Assembly (NCBI RefSeq): GCF_000482865.1
Contig: NZ_AXWW01000049.1
Location: forward strand, 1 to 64,000
DNA length: 64,000 nt
Direction: 5' to 3'
DNA from: Actinokineospora inagensis DSM 44258
GTDB lineage: Bacteria > Actinomycetota > Actinomycetes > Mycobacteriales > Pseudonocardiaceae
Below are positions 26,975 to 35,627 of the stretch, piece by piece. Position numbers and translations under genes: made by a program. The first letter of the stretch is position 1, and every line of letters starts with the position of its first letter. Below the pieces are notes generated by a model. The model did no database searches. It was not told where the DNA came from and saw nothing but the letters and a program-made list of their open reading frames with translations.

Positions 26975-27269
26975 ACCCCACATCGACGAAGCGCCACTCC
27001 CGCCCCGCGCGCCTCGAAACCCGCCGATCCCAACCGCCCGTTGTGGTGGAGTTGTTTTGTTTGGGGGGAGCGGTGGCCTAAGCCGGCAGGCGGGTAAGGC
27101 CACGCTTTCCAGTGGCCCCGCCTTTTAGCTTTACCCCAGGCTGCCGCTAGGGGCCCCAAACAAAACAACTTCACCACAACGGGCACCACCGCTTTATCTG
27201 GCGCCCGAGGCCGGCGTCGCCGAAGGCGACCAGGCCGACCCCCGAGGCGCAGCCGAGGCCCAGTCACCC
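26975..27269 (-). repeat. Dispersed palindromic repeat, copy 2 (inverted)
   Basis: Second copy, in reverse orientation to copies 1 and 3. The core 27037-27183 has arms CCCGTTGTGGTGGAGTTG ... and ... CAACTTCACCACAACGGG, with the same internal pairing (GGTGGCCTAAGCC, GTAAGGCCACG). Flanks on both sides match the flanks of copy 1 in reverse complement. It occupies most of the 419-bp gap between plsC and the EamA gene, which otherwise holds nothing recognisable. Confidence 0.85.
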
Positions 27270-27312
27270 AAACCTCCTATCATCCACCCCCCACATCGTC
27301 CACACTGACCCA

Positions 27313-28278
27313 GTGACCACCAAGCCCCCTTCACCGGTTACGCACCCCCACCAGGCCCGCGGAACCCTGTTCATCCTCATCGCCTCAGCCGCGTTCGGAA
27401 GCTCAGGCCCCCTGGCCAAGTCCGTCATGCAGGCCGGTTTCGAACCAGCCCAGGTCGCAGGCATGCGCGCAGGCCTGGCAGCAATCATGTTGCTCATCGC
27501 CGTAGCCCTGTTCCGCCCGCAGATCCTGCACATCCGCCGCACCAACTGGCGAACAACCATCGCCTACGGCCTCATCGGCGTAGCCGCCGTGCAGTTCCTC
27601 TTCTTCGTTGCAGTGGCCCGCCTCCCCGTAGGCGTGGCGATGCTGCTCGAATACATGTCCCCCATCCTCGTCGCCCTCTGGGTCCGTTTCGTCCGCCACG
27701 TCCACCTCCCCCGTCTCTCCTGGATCGGGACGGGACTGGCCCTGGTAGGTCTCGTACTGGTCGCCCAAGTCTGGTCAGGCCTGCGCATCGACACGATCGG
27801 CCTGGTCGCGGGCCTGGCTGCCGCTTTGTGTTCGGCCGGTTACTACCTCATCGGTGAGCGCGGCGCCGGTGAGCAACACCCGATCGGGATGGTCACCTGG
27901 GGCATGGCCGTCGGCGCCATCGGCCTGTTCGTCGCCGCGCCGCCGTGGAACCTCCCGGTGGACCGCCTCACCGCGACCACCGCGTTCGGCGACCACCAGT
28001 ACCCCGTCTGGGTCCTGTTGATCACGGTCGCCGCGCTCAGCACCGCGGTCGCGTACACCCTGAGCACGGCTTCTCTGCGCGACCTACCGTCCACTGTGGT
28101 CAGCGTGCTGGCCCTCTCCGAGCCCGTCGTCGCCACCCTGCTGGCCTGGCTGATGCTCGGCGAGGTGCTGGACCCAACCCAGATCGTCGGCATGGTGGTG
28201 CTGCTCGGCGGCGCCCTGCTGGTTCAGCTCGCGGCCCGCGCCCCTGTCACACCAGCAGACCCGCAGCCCACCAAATGA
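27313..28278 (+). CDS. EamA/DMT-family transporter
   Basis: Drug/metabolite transporter of 321 residues with ten hydrophobic helices in two EamA halves (first GTLFILIASAAFGSSGPLAKSV, second from about residue 165). The C-terminal half ends with SEPVVATLLAWLMLGEVL, the usual EamA signature. The substrate is unknown. Codon choice changes inside the gene: the first 160 codons use many A-ending codons (GCA, GTA, TCA, GGA), while the second half returns to the C/G-ending codons of the rest of the window. Start is GTG 27313. Confidence 0.88.
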   Translation: MTTKPPSPVTHPHQARGTLFILIASAAFGSSGPLAKSVMQAGFEPAQVAGMRAGLAAIMLLIAVALFRPQILHIRRTNWRTTIAYGLIGVAAVQFLFFVAVARLPVGVAMLLEYMSPILVALWVRFVRHVHLPRLSWIGTGLALVGLVLVAQVWSGLRIDTIGLVAGLAAALCSAGYYLIGERGAGEQHPIGMVTWGMAVGAIGLFVAAPPWNLPVDRLTATTAFGDHQYPVWVLLITVAALSTAVAYTLSTASLRDLPSTVVSVLALSEPVVATLLAWLMLGEVLDPTQIVGMVVLLGGALLVQLAARAPVTPADPQPTK

Positions 28279-28461
28279 GACCACGGTCACGCCCAAATTC
28301 AGACAGACGAGTGAACACGACCGTCACCGGAACCAGGGTAGGTAAAGCTTCGTTTACTCGACGGACGCGACACACCGTGGTCGATCGGTCACCATGGGGG
28401 CTCGACCGGCCACCAGCCCGACGCACCTGATCACCCCAGTCACTCGACTCCGGAGGTCTCG

Positions 28462-30696
28462 ATGGGCGAGCTTCGCCCCAGCGGTCCCGCACACGCACCC
28501 CCTTCCCCCCGCTTCCGGCGCTGGTTGCGCCAAGACGCCAGATTTGACCTCTCCTCTTCGCTCGTCGTGTTCCTCGTCGCCATCCCGTTGTCGGTGGGCA
28601 TCGCCGCCGCCTCCGACGCGCCGGTGATGGCGGGCCTGATCGCCGCCGTGGTCGGCGGGATCGTGGCCGGTTCGCTCGGCGGCTCCCCGCTCCAGGTCAG
28701 CGGCCCCGCGGCCGGGCTGACCGTGGTCGTGGCCGGTCTGGTCGGCCAGTTCGGCTGGGCGGTCACCTGCGCCATCACCGCGCTCGCCGGGCTGCTGCAG
28801 GTCGCGCTCGGCGCCTGCCGGGTCGGTCGGGCCGCGCTCGCCATCTCCCCCACCGTCGTGCACGCCATGCTCGCGGGCATCGGCGTCACCATCGTCCTCG
28901 GCCAACTGCACGTCCTGCTGGGTGGGGCGCCGGGGTCCACCGCCTGGGAGAACCTGAGCACCCTGCCCGCCACCGTCGCGGCCCTCAACCCGGTCGCGGC
29001 CGCGGTGGGCCTGGTCGTGATCGCGATGCTGGTGCTGTGGCCGCGGCTGCCCGCCCCGGTGCGCGGCACGCCCGCGCCGCTGGTGGCGATCGTGCTGGTC
29101 ACCCTGGTGAGCGCGCTGGCGGCGTTCGACGTGGCGCTGGTCGCGCTGCCGGACAACCCGCTCTCGGCGATCCAACTGCCCCGGCTGCCGGACGGGCAGT
29201 GGCTCGCGTTCGGCGTCGGCGTGGCCACCATGACGATCATCGCCAGTGTGGAGAGCCTGCTGTCCGCCGTGTCGGTGGACAAGCTCCGCCCCGGCCACCG
29301 CAGCGACCTCGACCGGGAGCTGCTCGGCCAGGGCGGCGCGAACATGATCTCCGGGCTGCTCGGCGGGCTGCCGGTCACCGGGGTGATCGTGCGCAGCTCC
29401 ACCAACGTCCGCGCGGGCGCCCGCACCCGCGCTTCCGCCGTGCTGCACGGGATGTGGGTGCTGCTGTTCACCGTGCTGCTGGTCGGCTTGGTCGAACAGG
29501 TCCCGTTGGCCGCGTTGGCCGGACTGCTGATCGTGATGGGCGTGCGGCTGGTCCGCCCGGCCGACCTGAGGGCCGCGCGCGGGCACGGGGAACTGCACGT
29601 GTACGTGGTGACCATCGTCGGTGTGGTGGCGCTGAACCTGTTGGAGGGTGTGCTGATCGGGCTCGCCGTGTCGCTGCTCGGCGTGCTGCGCCAGGTGGTG
29701 CGGGCCAGGGTGCGGCTGGAGCACGACCCCGACGCTCCGATGTGGACGGTCGTGGTCGAGGGCACGTTGAGCTTCCTGTCCGTGCCCAGGCTTTCCCGCG
29801 TGCTCACCCGGATTCCGGCCGGTGCCGCGGTCCGGGTCGAGTTGGTGGTCGACTACCTCGACCACACCGCGTATGAACACCTGGCCACCTGGCGGCGGCA
29901 GCACGAGGACACCGGCGGCGAGGTCACCGTCGAGGAGATCGGCCGCGGCGCGCACCGGCACGGCGGGCTGCCGCGCTGGTTCTCACCGTGGTCGCATTGG
30001 CAGGACACGGCGACCAACGGCGCGGCGCTGGTGATCCCGCGGCAGCGGGAGAACGGGCACGTCGACCACGTGTTGCGGCCGTTGGTGACGGGTGCCCGCG
30101 AGTACCACCGCAGTGGGGCGCCCGCGATGCGGCCGCACCTGCGCAAGCTCGCCGGGGCGCAGTCGCCGCACGCGGTGTTCCTCACCTGCGCGGACTCGCG
30201 GATCGTGCCGAACGTGATCACCGCGTCCGGGCCGGGTGACCTGTTCACCATGCGCAACGTCGGCAACCTGGTGCCGGACGCAGGCGCCGATGAGTCGGTG
30301 CACGCCGGCGTGCTCTACGGGGTCCAAGTGCTGTCGGCGCCGACTCTGGTGGTGTGCGGCCATTCCCGCTGCGGCGGCATGGGTGCGCTGCTGGCCGGTC
30401 GGCCCGGCGACGACCCGGTGTCGCGGTGGCTGCGCTGGGGCGAGCCGAGCCTGGGCGCCTGGCGCGACGGCCACCCGCTGGCCGCCACGGCGGCGGCCGA
30501 CGGGTGGTCCGAGGTCGACCAACTGGCCATGGTGAACGTGGCGGTGCAGTTGGACCGGCTGGCGGGGCTGCCCGAGGTGGTCGACAGCGACGTCCGGTTG
30601 GTCGGGCTGTTCTTCGACATCCCGTCCGGGGCGCTGCTGATGCTCGACGGCGACCGGTTCAGCCCGTTGGCTGATCAGGCGTTGACAGCGGGGTAG
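28462..30696 (+). CDS. SulP anion transporter fused to beta-carbonic anhydrase
   Basis: Two-domain protein of 744 residues. Residues about 28-425 form an SLC26/SulP membrane transporter (FDLSSSLVVFLVAIPLSVGIA ... NMISGLLGGLPVTGVIVRSS). Residues about 430-510 form a short STAS-like domain. Residues about 535-744 form a beta-class carbonic anhydrase. All zinc and catalytic residues are present: Cys576, Asp578 and Arg580 (CADSR), His634 and Cys637 (HSRCGG). It would couple bicarbonate transport to CO2 hydration at the membrane; this fusion class is known but sparse. Stand-alone gene. Confidence 0.92.
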   Translation: MGELRPSGPAHAPPSPRFRRWLRQDARFDLSSSLVVFLVAIPLSVGIAAASDAPVMAGLIAAVVGGIVAGSLGGSPLQVSGPAAGLTVVVAGLVGQFGWAVTCAITALAGLLQVALGACRVGRAALAISPTVVHAMLAGIGVTIVLGQLHVLLGGAPGSTAWENLSTLPATVAALNPVAAAVGLVVIAMLVLWPRLPAPVRGTPAPLVAIVLVTLVSALAAFDVALVALPDNPLSAIQLPRLPDGQWLAFGVGVATMTIIASVESLLSAVSVDKLRPGHRSDLDRELLGQGGANMISGLLGGLPVTGVIVRSSTNVRAGARTRASAVLHGMWVLLFTVLLVGLVEQVPLAALAGLLIVMGVRLVRPADLRAARGHGELHVYVVTIVGVVALNLLEGVLIGLAVSLLGVLRQVVRARVRLEHDPDAPMWTVVVEGTLSFLSVPRLSRVLTRIPAGAAVRVELVVDYLDHTAYEHLATWRRQHEDTGGEVTVEEIGRGAHRHGGLPRWFSPWSHWQDTATNGAALVIPRQRENGHVDHVLRPLVTGAREYHRSGAPAMRPHLRKLAGAQSPHAVFLTCADSRIVPNVITASGPGDLFTMRNVGNLVPDAGADESVHAGVLYGVQVLSAPTLVVCGHSRCGGMGALLAGRPGDDPVSRWLRWGEPSLGAWRDGHPLAATAAADGWSEVDQLAMVNVAVQLDRLAGLPEVVDSDVRLVGLFFDIPSGALLMLDGDRFSPLADQALTAG

Positions 30697-30699
30697 GGG

Positions 30700-30727
30700 G
30701 TTCGGGGGGCCGTTGGGTCCCCCGAAC
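30700..30727. terminator. Hairpin between convergent genes
   Basis: GTTCGGGGG (30700-30708) pairs with CCCCCGAAC (30719-30727) across a 10-nt loop. It fills exactly the gap between the stops of the SulP-carbonic anhydrase gene and the convergent beta-lactamase-like gene. Confidence 0.65.
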
Positions 30728-31675
30728 TTATCCGCCGTTGGTGGGGCGGTAGGGCGCGGCTTTCACCGTCGTGGTCGCTGGGACTGCGTCGAGTAAGACG
30801 CGGCCGAGGGCGACGCGGGCGAGGACGGCTGGGTGGGTGCCGCCGAAGTTGGTGGGGTCTCCGGCGCCCTGGCAGAAGAGGGCGTAGACGAGTGCTGGTT
30901 TGTCGGCGCTGTCGAAGATGATGCCTGCTTCGTTGCGGCCGTCGTTGAACCAGCCCGCTTTGGTGGCGACCCGGGCGCGTTCATCAGAGGACATGAGGCG
31001 GCGGATGCCGTCGGTGAAAGCGGCCTGGGAGCGGAGGATCTTGAGCAGGTAGGCGGTGGAGGTGGCGGAGAGGAGGGTGCCCGCGGCGAGTTGGGTGAGG
31101 AGGTCGTGGGTTTCCTGGGGGGTGGTTTTGCCGAGGTAGAAGCGGTTGGGGTTGGCGACGGGGACGACCTGGGTGTTGGGGAAACCCTTTGCTACCAAGA
31201 TCTCGTTGAGTTCCTTGGCGGGGCAGACGAGGCCGGCCAAGCGGACGGCGGTGTCGTCGGAGACGGTGAGGAGGAGGGCGAGGGCGTGGCCGATGGTGAT
31301 TGAACTGGGGTAGGCGCCGTCGAGGGGGAGGATGCCGTCGCCGGTGGGGATGACGATGTCGGCGGTGACGTCGACGCGTTGGGAGAGTTGGAGAAGGCCG
31401 CGGTCGACCTTGTCGAGGACGGCGGTGGCTACGGCGATCTTGTTGACGCTGTAGGCCTCGGTGAGGGTGGTGGGGTTCTCGGTGATCACTGACTGGCTGT
31501 TGAGGGTGGTGAATGCCTGCCAGGTGCCGCCTGCTGCTTGGGTTGCGGCGCGGTAGGCGAGTTGGATTCGTTGGGCGGGGGATGAGGATTGGGCTGCTGC
31601 GGGGGTGGCGGTGGTCAGTGCCGTCGCCGATGCGGCGGCTAGGGCTAGGGCTGCTCGCCTGTTGAGGTTGGTCAT
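30728..31675 (-). CDS. Exported serine hydrolase, class A beta-lactamase-like
   Basis: Protein of 315 residues with a twin-arginine-style signal (NRRAALALAAASATALTTATPAAAQ). Penicillin-recognising-fold motifs are present in altered form: SVNK (SxxK nucleophile, near residue 74), SDD (in place of SDN, near residue 138) and KAG (in place of KTG, near residue 241). It may be a carboxypeptidase or a non-classical beta-lactamase rather than a resistance enzyme. The ATG at 31675 has GGGGAGGAC upstream. Its promoter region abuts dispersed repeat copy 3. Confidence 0.82.
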   Translation of the reverse strand: MTNLNRRAALALAAASATALTTATPAAAQSSSPAQRIQLAYRAATQAAGGTWQAFTTLNSQSVITENPTTLTEAYSVNKIAVATAVLDKVDRGLLQLSQRVDVTADIVIPTGDGILPLDGAYPSSITIGHALALLLTVSDDTAVRLAGLVCPAKELNEILVAKGFPNTQVVPVANPNRFYLGKTTPQETHDLLTQLAAGTLLSATSTAYLLKILRSQAAFTDGIRRLMSSDERARVATKAGWFNDGRNEAGIIFDSADKPALVYALFCQGAGDPTNFGGTHPAVLARVALGRVLLDAVPATTTVKAAPYRPTNGG

Positions 31676-31720
31676 GTGTCCTCCCCTGGGTGTGGGGGGA
31701 GGGTACAAGATCTTGGTGAA

Positions 31721-31980
31721 GGGCACTGGGGCCTCGGCTGCGCCTCGGGGACTGCTTGTCGCCTGGCGGCGACGCCGCTGGATTGCGCCAGATTAAAGCG
31801 GGGGTGCCCGTTGTGGTGAAGTTGTTTTAGCGGCAGCCTGGGTAAGGCTAAAAGGCGGGGCCACTGGAAAACGTGGCCTTACCCGCCAGCCGGCTTAGGC
31901 CACCGCTCCCCCCAAACAAAACAACTCCACCACAACGGGCGGTTGGTATCGGCGGGTTTCGAGGCGCGCGGGGCGGGTTG
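31721..31980 (+). repeat. Dispersed palindromic repeat, copy 3
   Basis: Third copy, same orientation as copy 1. The core 31807-31939 begins CCCGTTGTGGTGAAGTTGTTTT and ends AAAACAACTCCACCACAACGGG. The left arm lacks about a dozen bases (GTTTGGGGCCCC) present in copy 1, so the hairpin is shorter on one side. The left flank (CACTGGGGCCTCGG ... GGCGACGCCGCTGGAT) is nearly identical to that of copy 1. It lies between the starts of the beta-lactamase-like gene and the 3' end of rnj. Confidence 0.85.
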
Positions 31981-32046
31981 GTCGTGGTGCTTCTATTTAT
32001 GTTTGTTCTTTACTCTTGTTCTTGTGCTTTGTGCTGGGGTGGGGGG
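31981..32046 (-). other. T-rich tract just after rnj
   Basis: About 50 bases rich in T on the plus strand (TTCTATTTATGTTTGTTC and so on), hence an A-rich, G-poor RNA if rnj is read through. This is strikingly AT-rich for a genome above 70% GC. It lies between repeat copy 3 and the rnj stop codon. It could be an unstructured 3' UTR or the remnant of an insertion. Confidence 0.4.
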
Positions 32047-33747
32047 TTAGACGGGGATGACGGTGGGGACGATCATGGGGCGGCGGCGGTAGGTGTCGGC
32101 GACCCAGCGGCCTACTACGCGGCGGACGGCTTGGGCGATGCGGTGGGTGTCGGTGATGCCCTCGGACTCGGTGTGCGAGAGCTCCATTTCCACCAACGAA
32201 ACCACGTCGTCGAGGGCTTTGGGGTCGTCGGAGAAGCCTCGGCCGGAGATGGTGGGGGGGAAGACGGCGCGGCCGGTGGCGGAGTCGACGACGACGGTGA
32301 TGGCGATGAAGCCGCCTTCGCCGAGGACGAGGCGGTCGGAGAGGGTGGACTCGCCGACGTCGCCGACGGAGAGGCCGTCCACGTACACGTGGCCGACCTC
32401 GACCCGGCCGGTGATGCGGGCGCGGCCGTCGACCAGATCCACCACGACGCCGTCTTCGGCGATGACGACGTTGTCGGTGGGGACGCCCGTCTTGACCGCG
32501 AGTTCGGCGTTGGCGCGGAGGTGGCGCCATTCGCCGTGCACCGGCATGACGTTGCTGGGGCGGACGGCGTTGTAGAGGAACAGCAGCTCACCGGCGGGGG
32601 CGTGGCCGGAGACGTGGACCTTCGCGTTGCCCTGGTGGACGACCTTGGCGCCGAGGCGGACCAGGCCGTTGACCACGCCGAACACGGCGTTCTCGTTGCC
32701 GGGGATGAGCGAGCTGGCCAAGACCACGGTGTCGCCGGGGCGGATGGAGATCTGCCGGTGCTCCCCCCGGGCCATCCGGGACAGCGCGGAGAGCGGTTCG
32801 CCCTGGGAGCCGGTGGACACGAACAGCACCTGGTCCTCGGGCATGGCCATGGCCTCGTCCAGGTTGACCAGCAGGCCCGGCGGCACGTTCAGCAACCCCA
32901 GGTCGGCGGCGATGCCCATGTTGCGCACCATGGACCGGCCGACCAGGGCGACCCGGCGGCCGTGCGCGACGGCCACGTCCAGGACCTGCTGGACCCGGTG
33001 CACGTGGCTGGCGAAGCAGGCCACGATGACCCGCTGGTCGGCGCCCGCGATGACGTTGTCGATGACCGGGCCGATCTCGCGCTCGGAGATGACGAACCCG
33101 GGCACCTCGGCGTTGGTCGAGTCGACCAGGAACAGGTCGACGCCCTCGTCGCCGAGGCGGGAGAAACCGGCCAGGTCGGTGAGCCTGCCGTCCAGCGGGA
33201 GCTGGTCGAGCTTGATGTCGCCGGTGTGCAGGACGACACCAGCCGGGGTGCGGATGGCGACGGCGAGCGCGTCCGGGATGGAGTGGTTGACGGCGAAGAA
33301 CTCGCAGTCGAACTCGCCGTAGGACACGTGCTCGCCCTCGCGGACCTCGCGCAGCCGCGGGTCCAGGCGGTGCTCCTTGCACTTGGCGGCGACCAGGGCG
33401 AGGGTGAACCGGGAGCCGACCACCGGCAGGTCGGGGCGCAGCCGCAGCAGGAACGGGACGGCGCCGATGTGGTCCTCGTGGCCGTGCGTGAGGACCAGGG
33501 CGTCGATCTCGTGCAGCCGGGACTCGATCGGTCGGAAGTCGGGCAGGATCAGGTCGACGCCGGGCTGCTGGTCCTCCGGGAACAACACCCCGCAGTCGAC
33601 GATGAGCAACCTGCCCGCGTACTCGAACACGGTCATGTTCCGGCCGACCTCGCCGATACCGCCCAGCGCCACCACGCGCAGGCCGCCCTCGGGCAGCGCG
33701 GGCGGTGGGTTGGTCGGCCACTTGCCTGACTTCGGCGGCTGCCTCAC
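32047..33747 (-). CDS. rnj: Ribonuclease J
   Basis: Metallo-beta-lactamase/beta-CASP ribonuclease of 566 residues with 5'-3' exo- and endonuclease activity in mRNA and rRNA processing. The zinc motif THGHEDHIGAVPFLL lies near residue 88; the beta-CASP segment (VDSTNAEVPGF ... VIVACFASHVHRVQQVLD) and C-terminal RNase J domain follow. The start is GTG 33747, giving a short Pro-rich N-terminus. It follows dapA by 34 bp, as in mycobacteria. Together with PNPase it forms the main RNA-decay capacity seen here. Confidence 0.95.
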   Translation of the reverse strand: MRQPPKSGKWPTNPPPALPEGGLRVVALGGIGEVGRNMTVFEYAGRLLIVDCGVLFPEDQQPGVDLILPDFRPIESRLHEIDALVLTHGHEDHIGAVPFLLRLRPDLPVVGSRFTLALVAAKCKEHRLDPRLREVREGEHVSYGEFDCEFFAVNHSIPDALAVAIRTPAGVVLHTGDIKLDQLPLDGRLTDLAGFSRLGDEGVDLFLVDSTNAEVPGFVISEREIGPVIDNVIAGADQRVIVACFASHVHRVQQVLDVAVAHGRRVALVGRSMVRNMGIAADLGLLNVPPGLLVNLDEAMAMPEDQVLFVSTGSQGEPLSALSRMARGEHRQISIRPGDTVVLASSLIPGNENAVFGVVNGLVRLGAKVVHQGNAKVHVSGHAPAGELLFLYNAVRPSNVMPVHGEWRHLRANAELAVKTGVPTDNVVIAEDGVVVDLVDGRARITGRVEVGHVYVDGLSVGDVGESTLSDRLVLGEGGFIAITVVVDSATGRAVFPPTISGRGFSDDPKALDDVVSLVEMELSHTESEGITDTHRIAQAVRRVVGRWVADTYRRRPMIVPTVIPV

Positions 33748-33781
33748 CGGCCCACCGCCCCGGACTCGACCAGCACGACGG

Positions 33782-34906
<1,125 letters not shown>

Positions 34907-34907
34907 C

Positions 34908-34980
34908 TAGCGACTCGACCCGGAATGTTGACCACATTTCGACCTGCCCACCTGCGACCAACATTCCGGGTCGAGCCGCT
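34908..34980 (-). terminator. Long hairpin downstream of the TIGR03085 gene
   Basis: TAGCGACTCGACCCGGAATG (34908-34927) continues to 34930 and pairs with 34958-34980 (ending CCGGGTCGAGCCGCTA-like) with one mismatch, about 22 bp of stem and a 27-nt loop. It begins at the stop codon of the minus-strand gene and lies before dapA, so it should terminate that transcript. No U-tract follows. Confidence 0.6.
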
Positions 34981-35599
34981 AGACCCCGCGTTTGAGCGCC
35001 CGGACAGCTTCCACCGCGTCCCCCGGGCCGGTGCGCTCGATGCGTGCCGCCGTCCGGCCGAACGCGTCGAGCAGGAGTTCGCCCGGCTCGCCGGTGACGG
35101 TCACCGGGTTCTCCCCCGGGTGGGCGGTGACCGAGCGGCCGTCCGGGGTGCGCAACACCACACCGACCGGGCTACGCCGGTAGTGCATCCGCGCGGTGCG
35201 GGACAGCGCTGTCCACAGTGCACGGTCGCGCGCCGGGTCGGCCGGGCGCGGCTCCCAGTCCGGCGCCGCCCGGCGGACGTCCTCGTGGTGCACGAAGAAC
35301 TCAGTCGTGTTGGCCGGTTCGTCGACCAGCCGCATCGGCGAGTAGCTGCCCGGACCGGACCGGAACAGGTCGACCAGTTCGGGCCAGGGCAGGTTCGCGT
35401 ACTCGCCCTGGATCCGCTCGGTGCGCCCGGCCAGCGCCTTCACCACGATGCCCGCCGCCGCGTCCAGCCTGCGTTCGCGCAGCACCAGGTGGGCGGCGAG
35501 GTCGCGGGTGGTCCAGCCCTCGCACAGCGTCGGCGCGTCCGGGCCGACCCGCTCGAACAGGTCGCTGAGCTCGGCGCGTTCGTCCTTGGCGACACCCAT
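34979..35599 (-). CDS. TIGR03085-family DinB-fold metal-binding protein
   Basis: Protein of 206 residues of the mycothiol-dependent maleylpyruvate isomerase-like (DinB fold) group. The typical opening ERAELSDLFERVGPDAPTLCEGWTTRDLAAHLVLRERR and the later FFVHHEDVRRA match the actinobacterial TIGR03085 family. His residues in these two blocks would bind metal. These proteins are thought to be mycothiol transferases, but this subfamily has no proven reaction. It is followed by a strong hairpin and lies just downstream of the Ser/Thr kinase gene on the same strand. Confidence 0.82.
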   Translation of the reverse strand: MGVAKDERAELSDLFERVGPDAPTLCEGWTTRDLAAHLVLRERRLDAAAGIVVKALAGRTERIQGEYANLPWPELVDLFRSGPGSYSPMRLVDEPANTTEFFVHHEDVRRAAPDWEPRPADPARDRALWTALSRTARMHYRRSPVGVVLRTPDGRSVTAHPGENPVTVTGEPGELLLDAFGRTAARIERTGPGDAVEAVRALKRGV

Positions 35600-35627
35600 G
35601 CCACCACCGTACCGGCAGGTACGGTGG

